A stretch of DNA of 64,000 nucleotides, from assembly GCF_021134715.1 (NCBI RefSeq), contig NC_060026.1:9787001-9851000 (forward strand), in the 5' to 3' direction. Under the pieces are notes generated by a model. It made no database searches. It saw nothing but the letters and a program-made list of their open reading frames with translations, and had not been told where the DNA came from. Position numbers and translations under genes: made by a program. Positions within the stretch are counted from its first letter, which is position 1. Each line of letters opens with the position of its first letter. Below are positions 36,978 to 47,491 of the stretch, one piece after another. This DNA is from Daphnia pulex (Eukaryota; Arthropoda; Branchiopoda; Diplostraca; Daphniidae).

Positions 36978-37048
36978 ACGTCAATTTTGCTCAAACTGTT
37001 GTAGCATAGCAAGGAATCGATGATTGTGCACTTACGGACAATGTTAAT

Positions 37049-37121
37049 GGTCGTGTGGCCTAATGGATAAGGCGTCGGACTTCGGATCCGAAGATTGCAG
37101 GTTCGAGTCCTGCTACGATCA
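37049..37121 (+). tRNA. tRNA-Arg(TCG), unit 2
   Basis: 73 nt, no change from the norm. Confidence 0.93.
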
Positions 37122-37233
37122 CTCGCAAACGGTTATTTTGGCTATTTCGAAATGCGCGCGCGAAAAGTTACAAACAAAGAATTAGCAATCCATTTGCAAT
37201 TGCTCCTGGTTGTAAGCCAAAGTACACATCAAA

Positions 37234-37363
37234 GAGAACATCCGAGGTTCCCGCCCAAAAAATTGGTCTAAGGAGTGGAATCAATGAATCCCTATCGTAC
37301 GATCTCTATTCCCTATACCAAATTAAGCTGTGGTATTTCCTTAGGAAAAAACATTTGGGACTC
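37234..37363 (-). ncRNA. Candidate spliced-leader-type Sm RNA, unit 2
   Basis: Splice-site GT at 37317-37318; 85 nt to the hairpin end, unchanged. Confidence 0.5.
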
Positions 37364-37429
37364 GTGACTGTACCTTAGAACACATGATGTGTATAATGGC
37401 AGGGATCGGTGCCAAAAGTAAAACAATTG

Positions 37430-37499
37430 GGGCCCATCCGGGAATTGAACCCTGGATCACTTACAACCGAAGCAAGTATCATACTACTAGACCAATGAG
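37430..37499 (-). pseudogene. tRNA-Pro(CGG), unit 3, cut at a deletion junction
   Basis: The 5' acceptor bases are lost: after CCAATGAG the sequence jumps to the spacer that normally lies downstream of tRNA-Tyr. The T stem also has a change (ACCCTGG). This unit lacks tRNA-Gln and tRNA-Tyr entirely. Confidence 0.8.
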
Positions 37500-37594
37500 T
37501 AACCGTGTAAATATGAAATGTAAAGCTCAAAAATGGGACACAATTAATGGCTAGTATTTGTAGCCGGCAACAAACGGTGTTAGAAAAGTTGTGT

Positions 37595-37662
37595 GGCTCA
37601 TTGGTCTAGTGGTATGATTCTTGCTTTGGGTGTAAGAGGGGGTTCAAATCCCGGATGAGCCC
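37595..37662 (+). pseudogene. tRNA-Pro(TGG), unit 3, T-arm deletion
   Basis: 68 nt. Four bases are missing at the variable loop/T stem (AAGAGGGGGTTC), so the T stem cannot form. Confidence 0.8.
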
Positions 37663-37732
37663 CTATAATATTTCAGCTGAGATGGTAAACCTCTTATTGT
37701 ATTATTTAGATGAATGTTAACATTTCAAACGT

Positions 37733-37814
37733 GGTAGAGTGGCCGAGCGGTCCAAGGCGCTGGTTTAAGGCACCAGTCTCTTCGGGGGCATGGGTTCGAA
37801 TCCCATCGCTGCCA
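37733..37814 (+). tRNA. tRNA-Leu(AAG), unit 3
   Basis: 82 nt. Acceptor GGTAGAG leaves one mismatch with CGCTGCC. Confidence 0.85.
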
Positions 37815-37885
37815 ACGTCAATTTTTCTCAAAATGTTGTAGCATAGCAAGGAATCGATGATTGTGCACTTACGGGCAACGTTAAT

Positions 37886-37958
37886 GGTCGTGTGGCCTAA
37901 GGGATAAGGCGTCGGACTTCGGATCCGAAGATTGCAGGTTCGAGTCCTGCTACGATCA
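37886..37958 (+). tRNA. tRNA-Arg(TCG), unit 3
   Basis: 73 nt. The D loop reads CTAAGGGATAAGG (T to G). Confidence 0.88.
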
Positions 37959-38070
37959 CTCGCAAACGGTTATTTTGGCTATTTCGAAATGCGCGCGCGA
38001 AAAGTTACAAACAAAGAATTAGCAATCCATTTGCAATTGCTCCTGGTTGTAAGCCAAAGTACACATCAAA

Positions 38071-38200
38071 GAGAACATCCGAGGTTCCCGCCCAAAAAAA
38101 TGGTCTAAGGAGTGGAATCAATGAATCCCTATCGTACGATCTCTATTCCCTATACCAAATTAAGCTGTGGTATTTCCTTAGGAAAAAACATTTGGGACTC
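38071..38200 (-). ncRNA. Candidate spliced-leader-type Sm RNA, unit 3
   Basis: The Sm site here is CATTTTTTTGG rather than CAATTTTTTGG, the only clear Sm-site change among the 17 copies. Confidence 0.45.
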
Positions 38201-38266
38201 GTGACTGTACCTTAGAACACATGATGTGTCTAATGGCAGGGATCGGTGCCGAAAGTAAAACAATTG

Positions 38267-38334
38267 GGGCCCATCCGGGAATTGAACCCGGGATCACTTA
38301 CACCCGAAGCAAGTATCATACTACTAGACCAATG
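38267..38334 (-). pseudogene. tRNA-Pro(CGG), unit 4, 5' acceptor deleted
   Basis: A seven-base deletion after CCAATG removes the 5' acceptor strand (GGCTC). The anticodon loop CGG and T arm remain. Confidence 0.8.
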
Positions 38335-38431
38335 TTATCTGTCATTATTGATTCGAAAATTATTTTATTATTATTACAATCCAAATGTCGTGCATAAAAA
38401 TAAACACGATTGATAGAAATTGGATTAAAAA

Positions 38432-38503
38432 AGGTCCCACTGCGAATCGAACTCAGATTATCAGAGTCAAAGTCTGATGTGATAACCATTACACCATGGA
38501 AAC
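38432..38503 (-). tRNA. tRNA-Gln(TTG), unit 4
   Basis: 72 nt. One T-loop/stem change (CTGCGAATCG) and an acceptor change (GGAAAC) weaken the fold. Confidence 0.75.
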
Positions 38504-38674
38504 TTCCAACAGATGTCACCAGCACTGCTACTACAATGTAAATTTGTCGTTAAATTTGGTGGAATTTAGTGCCATGTGCTGATTCCTTCAACTCAGTGAT
38601 TTCGATGATTTAAAACATGATCTTTTGTCGCATGTTAATGGAGTATATTGCGATGTTCGACGGAAAGAAAACAA

Positions 38675-38770
38675 CCTTCGATAGCTCAGTTGGTAGAGCG
38701 GTGGACTGTAGTGACACGATGTAAAATGCAAGGAATCCATAGGTCGCTGGTTCAACTCCTGCTCGAAGGA
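38675..38770 (+). tRNA. tRNA-Tyr(GTA) with intron, unit 4
   Basis: 96 nt. The T stem reads CTCCTGCTCG instead of CTCCGGCTCG. Confidence 0.85.
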
Positions 38771-39006
38771 GAGCACTTGGGATTACGCATTGAGTGGGCA
38801 ACAGAAAATAGATAAAGCTGATAGTCATGTATATTCAAAATAGAGTGTAGTTATGGAAAATCCAACATGTACTAATGGGGTACGCATATCTACAATGGAA
38901 AGTTGACAACATCACCGTGTAAATATGAAATGTAAAGCTCAAAAATGGGACACAATTAATGGCTAGTATTTGTAGCCGGCAACAAACGGTGTTAGAAAAG
39001 CTGGGT

Positions 39007-39078
39007 GGCTTATTGGTCTAGTGGTATGATTCTTGCTTTGGGTGTAAGAGGCCCCGGGTTCAAATCCCGGATGAGCCC
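39007..39078 (+). tRNA. tRNA-Pro(TGG), unit 4
   Basis: 72 nt. Acceptor GGCTTAT (C to T) gives a mismatch or wobble. Confidence 0.87.
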
Positions 39079-39148
39079 CTACAATATTTCAGCTGAGATG
39101 GTAAAACTCTTATTGTATTACTTAGATGAATGTTAACATTGCAAACGT

Positions 39149-39230
39149 GGTAGCGTGGCCGAGCGGTCCAAGGCGCTGGTTTAAGGCACCAGTCTCTTCG
39201 GGGGCATGGGTTCGAATCCCATCGCTGCCA
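39149..39230 (+). tRNA. tRNA-Leu(AAG), unit 4
   Basis: 82 nt, as the array norm. Confidence 0.93.
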
Positions 39231-39301
39231 ACGTCAATTTTGCTCAAACTGTTGTAGCATAGCAAGGAATCGATGATTGTGCACTTACGGGCAACGTTAA
39301 T

Positions 39302-39374
39302 GGTCGTGTGGCCTAATGGATAAAGCGTCGGACTTCGGATCCGAAGATTGCAGGTTCGAGTCCTGCTACGATCA
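39302..39374 (+). tRNA. tRNA-Arg(TCG), unit 4
   Basis: 73 nt. D stem reads ATAAAGCG (G to A). Confidence 0.87.
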
Positions 39375-39486
39375 CTCGCAAACGGTTATTTTGGCTATTT
39401 CGAAATGCGCGCGCGAAAAGTTACAAACAAAGAATAAGCAATCCATTTGCAATTGCTCCTGGTTGTAAGCCAAAGTACACATCAAA

Positions 39487-39616
39487 GAGAACATCCGAGG
39501 TTCCCGCCCAAAAAATTGGTCTAAGGAGTGGAATCAATGAATCCCTATCGTACGATCTCTATTCCCTATACCAAGTTAAGCTGTGGTATTTCCTTAGGAA
39601 AAAACATTTGGGACTC
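39487..39616 (-). ncRNA. Candidate spliced-leader-type Sm RNA, unit 4
   Basis: One exon change (TTAACTTG for TTAATTTG) in the hairpin loop before the splice site; the rest is unchanged. Confidence 0.5.
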
Positions 39617-39682
39617 GTGACTGTACCTTAGAACACATGATATATCTAATGGCAGGGATCGGTGCCAAAAGTAAAACAATTG

Positions 39683-39717
39683 GGGCCCATCCGGGAATTG
39701 AACCCGGGATCACTTAC
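39683..39717 (-). pseudogene. tRNA-Pro(CGG), unit 5, 3' half
   Basis: This is the T arm and acceptor of a Pro(CGG) gene. It is interrupted by the transposon at 39718, and the other half resumes at 46162. Confidence 0.9.
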
Positions 39718-40344
39718 CAACATGTCCTCTCCGACTTAAGACAAGCCTTTGTCTGAAACTTTTTCATGTAACATTCAAAGACATGTCTTAAGTTTTCCTT
39801 ATTTTTATTACATTGCCTCCTTATATTTGTTATACATTTATTTTATCCATTTTCAATTCACAGCATAAACGTCCAAACGTTTATATTCCCTTTCATAATT
39901 TTCTTAAAAAAATTTCTGTTTTAATGGTATGGGTGACATAAAAAATTTCAGACAAAGACATGTCTTAAGTTTTCCTTATTTTTATTACATTGCCTCCTTA
40001 TATTTGTTATACATTTATTTTATCCCTTTTCAATTCACAGCATAAACGTCCAAACGTTTATATTAAAAAAAAATTTCTGTTTCAATGGTATGGGTTACAT
40101 AAAAAATTTCAGACACTTTTTCTTAAGTCGCAGAGCATGTTGAGGGTTGCACATTTTGAGAATTTTTTTCTTTTTATCTTAGCATTTCTTTAAAAAACTT
40201 AAACCTTAGCGTAAAGCAATTATCAAGTTTACTTCAAGATTTGAAAAAAACATTTTTTGAAGATTCTTCCCATTTTCATTGTTGGAGCTTGGATACGTTG
40301 CTTAAAAAGTCGGTAAATTTTTAATGTGTAGATATTCACACATG

Positions 40345-40450
40345 GCCTCCGGCGGTAAATTTGCAGGGTAGAGGTTGTGTTATATTGACTCCGGCGGTAA
40401 ATTTGCAGGATAGAGGATATTAACGCTTTGCCTCCGGCGGTAAATTAGTA
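40345..40450. repeat. CCTCCGGCGGTAAATTTGCAGG repeats, left arm
   Basis: Three copies of CTCCGGCGGTAAATT followed by GTAG(A/G)G occur here and another near 40951. The right arm and the interior edge (44698-44900, 45415-45520) hold the complement. Confidence 0.85.
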
Positions 40451-40630
40451 GTGTAGAATTTTTCACGCATTGCTTCCGGCTGTTTTTTTTTCAATATGTA
40501 TATTCTTTAATTTTACTGTTTAGTTTGGTGTAAATTTTTTTTTTTCGCGAAATTTTGACTTGTCTGAGTCATGGCTGACAAAAGCATCCGTAAAAAAAAA
40601 ATTTATCCTTATAAAAAGTAAGACTATAAC

Positions 40631-40692
40631 TGATATTGAACCATGAATCTCTTTATTTTCAAGCCAGTGCTGTAACCATTATGCTATTTCAG
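40631..40692 (-). other. tRNA-like module 1, left arm
   Basis: Minus strand: GAAATAGCATAATGGTTA resembles box A and ATGGTTCAATATC resembles box B, spaced as in tRNA-derived SINEs. It does not fold as a full tRNA. Confidence 0.4.
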
Positions 40693-40844
40693 ATTAAAAC
40701 TTAATCATTTAAAAAATATATATTTGTTTTGCGTCAACGCCGTGTTTTTTGCGTGAAAAATTTTCTATCACGATATATCGTCGGGACCGCACCTTGGCTG
40801 CACGTACCCATCCCCTGAAACGACGTTATTCACGATAAACGATG

Positions 40845-40915
40845 TAGACGGGAGTGGGCTTGAACCACCATACTTGACATCTGAAAGCCAGAGCCATAGC
40901 CACTACACCGTCAGC
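40845..40915 (-). other. tRNA-like module 2, left arm
   Basis: Minus strand: GACGGTGTAGTGGCTATGG, later GTGGTTCAAGCCCAC and a GACGG/CCGTC closing stem. Box A- and box B-like elements and a T arm are visible; the anticodon arm is poor. Probably tRNA-derived. Confidence 0.5.
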
Positions 40916-41014
40916 TGCTAAGATTGTGTAACCTTTGCTAGATTCAATTAGCCTCCGGCGGTAAATTTGTAGGGTAGAGATGTTCACGCATTGCCTGACA
41001 TAGGATATTCACGC

Positions 41015-44000
41015 ACGATTTAATTAAACGGACGCGACAACGAATACGATTGCGGTCACGGGGCAGACGAGTAGCGCACGATCGTTCATTATTTTAGTGC
41101 TTATTGCGGGTTCGTCCGTTATTTTAGCGCTAAGCGAAATCCGTCATCTGTTTTAAGCGGCTCGCACAGCAATAAACAGTTTCGTTGAATATTTTGTGCT
41201 AGATCTAGCACTAATCTAAGCGTGCATGGCGATAATGATTGCATTTTGTTTAACTTTTGTGAATTGCGCTAAACGAAGCGCAATTAAGTTCATTGATAGC
41301 ATTTACGAAACGAGGAGAACCAGCTAAAATAAATATTTTCAGCGAAAAATCGATAAGTCAAATATTTCGTGCTAGATCTAGCGCTATGTAAGCGCGCTTG
41401 TCGAAAATGATTTAATTGAGATTAACGCACGCGCGATGCGCTAAATTCTGTGCAATACATTTCACATATAATTTACGAAACGCTTAGCGCCACTTAACGC
41501 ACATCGCATTTAAGTAAAATGAACGGGCGCACTTCTCGTAAATTTTGGCTTGAAATTAATGGCGCTAAATTTTGCGCATCTTGCAGACGCATACACATAG
41601 GCTAAAAATGCGCCTGTAATTTGATCTATTGGCCTTATAGAAATGTACAGTCACACGCATGTCTATTTTTAGCGATTATTGCGGGCCGGTTCGCCATTTT
41701 AGCGCTAAGTACCGCCTGTCTACTGTTTTGGGCGGCTCGCTCTAAACAAATAATTAATTTAATAATAACGCGCTAGATCTATAGCGCTACTAAGCGCGCA
41801 TTGCGCTAATTTTTTTCTTCTACATAACTTACGCGCGATTAAAAAAATTTTGTGCGCTACTTAACGCGCATCACACTAAACGAGCTCTCTCATCAATTTT
41901 CATATGAAATTTATCCCGCTAATATTTTAATCATAAAATTCACTTGCTGGCGACGACACGTACACAGATTAGTCCGATTATGGGTTTCACGACGGTCGAT
42001 CTGTCCCGGTTGATCGGCTACCCGTCGTTGACGGCTTTTCTTTACGGCCGAGAGACCTCGCTACTCAATAAATAAAACAAATTATAATTTAAAACCAAAA
42101 TTTGCGAGAAGCGCGCTTGTTGAATTTACTTAAATGCGATGTGCGTTAGCCTTAAGTAGCGCAGAATATTTAATTTAGCGTTTGCGCGTTTCGCTAATAA
42201 AATAATGAAAATAACCGCGCTAAATTTTGCTTATCGTGCACAAGTTTATCACAAGTAAATGACAAGCGCAATGCGAGCTTACATCGCGCTAGATCCAGTC
42301 TATAGATCTAGCGCAAAATATTTGACTAATCTATATTTCGCGCTAAATATTTTTTTACCTGGATATCCGGGTTTCGTAAATTATATAATGAACTTGATAG
42401 CGCTACGTCTAGCGCATCCCGCAAAAGTTAAGCACAAATAAATCATTAGCGCCATGAGCGCTTAGAAAGATAGCCCTAATTCTTGCTCGAAATAATTGAC
42501 TTCGTTATTTTTCGTGCAGTGAGCCGCCAAGAACGGGATGGGCGACGATTACGCTTAAATAACGGACGGGTGCGTGTGCTACTCGTCTGACCGCTGTCGC
42601 CACAATCGTTTTCCTTGTCTCGCCTGTTAAATAAATTTTAGTGCGATGCGCGTTAGGTAGCGCAATAACATATTTATTTAATCGCTTTCGCGTTTCGTAA
42701 TAAATCTGACGAAATGAATTTTCGATAAAGTATAGGCCTAGCGCATCCGGCATCGCGTGCTATAGTGAAGCGCAAGTAAATTATTAGAAGCCTACTACGC
42801 GTTTAAAAGTGTATGCTGTTATTTCCGCTTTGCCAGCAGCCTTAAATAGCGGACAGGCGACATAGCGCAAATCTAGCACGAATTATTTGACTTTTTTAGC
42901 GCTAATGTCCGTCTCTGAGCGAAGAACCACCTGTCTATACTGTTTTAGGCGGCTCACTCCGCGCAAATAATTAATTCAAAAATATCGTGCTAGATCTAGC
43001 TCATAAGCGCGCATTGCACTAATGATCTGGACAACTTGCTTGCGATAAGCTAAATAGCGCACGATAAATATCATTATAAAATTTAAGAAACGAGCAAGTG
43101 CTAAAAATAATATTTTACCCTTAAATTCCGTGCTGGCCAGACTAGTGAGACTACCGCTTGCTTGCAACGACACACATGTGGTTCATGTAGTCGCAAAGGG
43201 GCAGTACTGCAATCCCGGAATTAAACGGCGAAATATTACCGCAATAAATTTCAGCCCAAACTTTGCGGAATGTGCTTCCGTTGTATTTACTTTAATTCGA
43301 TGCGCGTTAAGTAGCTATATGAATTAATTTTTTTAATAGAAATGAATTTTTTCTTTATTATTATGATAAAATTCATGGCAAAGAGTAATAAATAACAATA
43401 AATAGCAAATTGTGCGTAAGTTAATCTTAATTAAATCATAAGCGTCATGCACGCTTATTAGCGAGAAATCTAGCGCGAAATATTTAACGTAATTATTTTC
43501 ATGGAGCGAGCTTCTGTAACAGTGGACAGGCGACGCTTAGCGATAAAGTAACGTGTGATGCTCAAAATTTGGCGCAATTTATTTCAGCCGGAAATTTGCC
43601 AGAAGTGCGACAGTTCAATTTAGCCTACTTGATTATGATGCGCGGTAAGCAGCGTTAAATATTTATTTCAGTGCTTGCGCGTTTCATAAATAATAGGATG
43701 AAATAAATTAGAATAAATTTAGCGCAACGTGCGCAAGTTAATCAAAAAAACATTAGCACAATTCGCGCTTACATAGCACTAGATCTAGCACGAATTAGCC
43801 TATTTGACTTCGTAATTTTTCAAGCTCAAGATTTTTTATAGCGGTTTATCTTCGTTTCATAAATTATACTATATTAAACTTGATTGCGATTAATTTATCG
43901 CATCCCTCAAAAGTTAAGGAAAAATTTATCGTTATTAGCGCCATGCTCGCTTATATAGCAATATAGATCTAGCGCGAAATATTTGACTTTGTTTTTTTTG

Positions 44001-44620
44001 TTCACTGAGCAGACGGGCGGCACTTAGCGCTAAAATAATGGATGGCCGGATCCGTGATAAGCACTAAAATAACGGACAAGCGTTCGGTACTCGTCCGACA
44101 AGTCACCGCAATCGTTTTCATTGTCGCGCCCATTTAATAATATTTGATACGATGCGCGTTTATTAGCGCAAACTATTTATTTCAGCGCTTGTGCGTTTCG
44201 TAAATTTACGAATTTAGCGCTTCGTTCACAAGTTAAGTACAAATAAATTATAAGAGCAATTGACTTGATTGCGATGCGCGTTATGTTTGTATGATATGTA
44301 GCGCTAAATATTTATTTTAGCGCTTATATCGCTCTTTTATAATATGATGGAATTAATTGCGCGTAATTTAGATCATCGCGCGAAAGATAATTTCAATTTA
44401 TTTTTAGCGCCATGCGCGCTTAATATATAGCGCTAGATCTAAAACGAATATATATATCTAAAACAACTTTCAGCATTCATAAATTTTCTCATAAATAAAA
44501 TATATCTAAAATAAATCTGACTGGATATAAAATATATCGCACATATGTAATCTTCGCGTTTACCTTTCGCTTAGTAGCGCTATATATAATAGTCCCTTGT
44601 CTATAAAGCGCAAAGGGCTA
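41015..44620. repeat. Transposon interior: GCGCTA and AGATCTAG palindrome field
   Basis: No coding sequence is seen. The words TAGCGC/GCGCTA recur dozens of times. The palindrome GCTAGATCTAGC recurs about every 300-600 bp (near 41200, 41372, 42990, 43788, with partial forms near 41746, 42284, 43970 and 44420). GTGCTAGATCTAGCAC is a perfect 16-bp palindrome. Confidence 0.8.
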
Positions 44621-44697
44621 AAATGGGGAGGAGTTTGTTTGTGTATCTGTCTGTTTGTTTGTCTGTAGGTGTGAGCGCACGCTGTGATTGGTCGAGC

Positions 44698-44900
44698 TTA
44701 CCACCGGAGGCAATACGTCATCACATCTATCTTACAAGGATACCGCCGGAGGCTATGCCGCTCTACCCTGCGAATTTACCCCCGGAGGCCGTGCGGGATT
44801 TCTCTACCCTACAAATTTACCGCCGGAGGCCAAGCGTGAATATCCTATGTCAGGCAATGCGTGAACATCTCTACCCTACAAATTTACCGCCGGAGGCCAA
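44698..44900. repeat. CTACCCTACAAATTTACCGCCGGAGGC repeats, right arm edge
   Basis: Five copies of ACC(G/C)CCGGAGGC-type units in 200 bp, about half of them inside the inverted arm. Confidence 0.85.
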
Positions 44901-44930
44901 TTGAATCTAGCAAAGGTCACACAATAGTAG

Positions 44931-45000
44931 CTGACGGTGTTGTGGCTATGGCTCTGGCTTTCAGATGTCAAGTATGGTGGTTCAAGCCCACTCCCGCCTA
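44931..45000 (+). other. tRNA-like module 2, right arm
   Basis: Mirror copy of 40845-40915. Box B GGTTCAAGCCC is intact; the closing stem is weakened (CCCGCC). Confidence 0.5.
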
Positions 45001-45151
45001 CATCGTTTATTGTGAATAACGGCGTTTCAGGGGATGGGTACGCGCAGCCAAGGTGCGGTCCCGACGATATATCGTGATAGAAAATTTTTCACGCAAAAAA
45101 CACGGCGTTGAGGCAAAACAAATATATATTTTTTAAATGGTTAAATTTTAA

Positions 45152-45225
45152 TCTGAAATAGCATAATGGTTATAGCACTGGCTAGGAAATAAATAGATTC
45201 ATGGTTCGATTGACATGGTTCGATT
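45152..45225 (+). other. tRNA-like module 1, right arm
   Basis: Mirror copy of 40631-40692 with a small internal duplication of CATGGTTCGATTG. Confidence 0.4.
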
Positions 45226-46161
45226 GAAATTGTAGCCTTACTTTTTATAAGGATAAATTTTTTTTACGGATGCTTTTGTTAGCCATGACTCAGACAAGTC
45301 AAAATTTCGCGAAAAAAAAAATTTTTACACAAAACTAAACAGTAAAATTAAAGAATATACATATTGAAAAAAAAACAGCCGGAAGCAATGCGTGAAAAAT
45401 TCTACACTACTTATTTACCGCCGGAGGCAAAACGTTAATATCCTCTATCCTGCAAATTTACCGCCGGAGTCAATATAACACAGCCTCTACCCTGCAAATT
45501 TACCGCCGGAGGCCATGTGTGAATATCTACACATTAAAAATTTACCGACTTTTTAAGCAACGTATCCAAGCTCCAACAATGAAAATGGGAAGAATTTTCA
45601 AAAAATGTTTTTTTCAAATCTTGAAGTAAACTTGATAATTGCTTTACGCTAAGGTTTGAGTTTTTAAAGAAATGCTAAGATAAAATGAAAAAAAAAATTC
45701 AAAAAATGTGCAACCCTCAACATATGCTCTGCGACTTAAGATAAGGCTGTGTCTGAAATTTTTTATGTCACCCATACCATTAAAACAGAAATTTTTTTAG
45801 AAAATTATGAAAGGGAATATAAACGTTTGGACGTTTATGCTGTGAATTGAAAAGGGATAAAATAAATGTATAACAAATATAAGGAGGTAATGTAATAAAA
45901 AAAAGGAAAACTTAAGACATGTCTTTGTCTCAAATTTTTTATGTCACCCATACCATTAAAACAGAAATTGTTTTAGAAAATTATGAAAGGGAATATAAAC
46001 GTTTGGACGTTTATGCTGTGAATTGAAAAGGGATAAAATAAATGTATAACAAATATAAGGAAGCAATGTAATAAAAATAAGGAAAACTTAAGACATGTCT
46101 TTGTCTGTTACATGAAAAAGTTTCAGACAAAGCCTTGTCTTAAGTTGGAGAGGACATGTTG

Positions 46162-46206
46162 TCACTTACACCCGAAGCAAGTATCATACTACTAGACCAA
46201 TGAGCC
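46162..46206 (-). pseudogene. tRNA-Pro(CGG), unit 5, 5' half
   Basis: Holds the 8-bp duplication, anticodon CGG and 5' acceptor of the gene split by the transposon. Confidence 0.9.
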
Positions 46207-46306
46207 CTATTATCTTTCATTATTGATTCGAAAATCATTTTATTATTATTACAATCCAAATGTCGTGCATAAAAATAAACACGATTGATAGAAATTGGAT
46301 TAAAAA

Positions 46307-46378
46307 AGGTCCCACTGAGAAACGAACTCAGATTATCAGTGTCAAAGTCTGATGTGATAACCATTACACCATGGAACC
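46307..46378 (-). tRNA. tRNA-Gln(TTG), unit 5
   Basis: 72 nt. One mismatch in the anticodon stem (TCAGA/ACTGA) and a T-loop change. Confidence 0.78.
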
Positions 46379-46549
46379 TTCTAACGGATGTCACCAGCAC
46401 TGCTACTACAATGTAAATTTGTCGTTAAATTTGGTGGAATTCAGTGCCATGTGCTGATTCCTTCAACTCAGTGATTTCGATGATTTAAAACATGATCTTT
46501 TGGTGCATGTTAATGGAGTATATTGCGATGTTCGACGAAAAGAAAACAA

Positions 46550-46645
46550 CCTTCGATAGCTCAGTTGGTAGAGCGGTGGACTGTAGTGACACGATGTAAA
46601 ATGCAAGGAATCCATAGGTCGCTGGTTCAACTCAGGCTCGAAGGA
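46550..46645 (+). tRNA. tRNA-Tyr(GTA) with intron, unit 5
   Basis: 96 nt. T stem CTCAGG weakens pairing by one base. Confidence 0.83.
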
Positions 46646-46881
46646 GAGCACTTTAGATTACGCATTGAGTGGGCAACAGAAAATAGATAAAGCTGATAGT
46701 CATGTATATTCCAAATAGAGTGTAGTAATGGAAAATCCAACATGTACTATTGGGGTACGCATATCTACAACGGAAAGTTGACAACATCACCGTGTAAATA
46801 TGAAATGTATAGTTCAAAAATGGGACACAATTAATGGCTAGTAATTGTAGCCGGCAACAAACGGTGTTAGAAAAGTTGTGT

Positions 46882-46953
46882 GGCTCATTGGTCTAGTGGT
46901 ATGATTCTTGCTTTGGGTGTAAGAGGCCCCGGGTTCAAATCCCGGATGAGCCC
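46882..46953 (+). tRNA. tRNA-Pro(TGG), unit 5
   Basis: 72 nt, unchanged. Confidence 0.93.
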
Positions 46954-47023
46954 CTACAATATTTCAGCTGAGATGGTAAACCTCTTATTGTATTATTTAG
47001 ATGAATGTTAACATTGTATACGT

Positions 47024-47105
47024 GGTGGCGTGGCCGAGCGGTCCAAGGCGCTGGTTTGAGGTACCAGTCTCTTCGGGGCCATGGGTTCGAATCCCATCGC
47101 TACCA
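47024..47105 (+). tRNA. tRNA-Leu(GAG), unit 5
   Basis: 82 nt. The anticodon loop is TTGAGGT, so the anticodon is GAG instead of AAG. The acceptor GGTGGCG/CGCTACC is still pairable and the variable arm is changed (CGGGGCC). Confidence 0.85.
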
Positions 47106-47176
47106 ACGTCAATTTTGCTCAAACTGTTGTAGCATAGCAAGGAATCGATGATTGTGCACTTACGGGCAACGTTAAT

Positions 47177-47249
47177 GGTCGTGTGGCCTAATGGATAAGG
47201 CGTCGGACTTCGGATCCGAAGATTGCAGGTTCGAGTCCTGCTACGATCA
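47177..47249 (+). tRNA. tRNA-Arg(TCG), unit 5
   Basis: 73 nt, unchanged. Confidence 0.93.
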
Positions 47250-47361
47250 CTCGCAAACGTTTATTTTGGCTATTTCGAAATGCGCGCGCGAAAAGTTACA
47301 AACAAAGAATTAGCAATCCATTTGCAATTGCTCCTGGTTGTAAGCCAAAGTACACATCAAA

Positions 47362-47491
47362 GAGAACATCCGAGGTTCCCGCCCAAAAAATTGGTCTAAG
47401 GAGTGGAATCAATGAATCCCTATCGTACGATCTCTATTCCCTATACCAAATTAAGCTGTGGTATTTCCTTAGGAAAAAACATTTGGGACTC
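47362..47491 (-). ncRNA. Candidate spliced-leader-type Sm RNA, unit 5
   Basis: Splice-site GT at 47445-47446; no change seen. Confidence 0.5.

Larger units (their letters stand above)
39718..41014. repeat. Left inverted arm of the 6.4-kb transposon
   Basis: It pairs with 44834-46161. It contains a tandem duplication of a 200-bp AAACGTCCAAACGTTTAT-bearing segment near the end, several GCCTCCGGCGGTAAATTTG repeats (40345-40450 and 40951-40975), and two tRNA-like stretches. Confidence 0.9.
39718..46161. mobile_element. 6.4-kb DNA transposon with 1.3-kb inverted ends and 8-bp target duplication
   Basis: The ends are CAACATGTCCTCTCC and its complement GGAGAGGACATGTTG. TCACTTAC is duplicated on both sides (39710-39717 and 46162-46169). 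Long inverted arms cover about 39718-41014 and 44834-46161. The interior has only short open frames, so the element is non-autonomous. An 8-bp duplication fits hAT- or P-type mobilisation, but the superfamily is not proven. Removing the insert and one duplication restores a complete tRNA-Pro(CGG) gene. Confidence 0.93.
44834..46161. repeat. Right inverted arm of the 6.4-kb transposon
   Basis: Complement of 39718-41014 with small differences, including the duplicated 200-bp segment near the end (45725-46110). Confidence 0.9.

Noticed and set aside
42259-43327. Short frames of 60-82 codons in the transposon interior
   Set aside because: They are scattered on both strands, short and without motif; they are expected by chance in the GCGCTA-rich core.
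44623-44904. A 93-codon plus-strand frame in the large transposon
   Set aside because: It is produced by the CCGCCGGAGGC repeats at the arm edge and has no domain-like features.
39683-46206. Treating the Pro(CGG) halves as a tRNA with a very long intron
   Set aside because: The insert has inverted ends and an 8-bp target duplication, so it is a transposon insertion.
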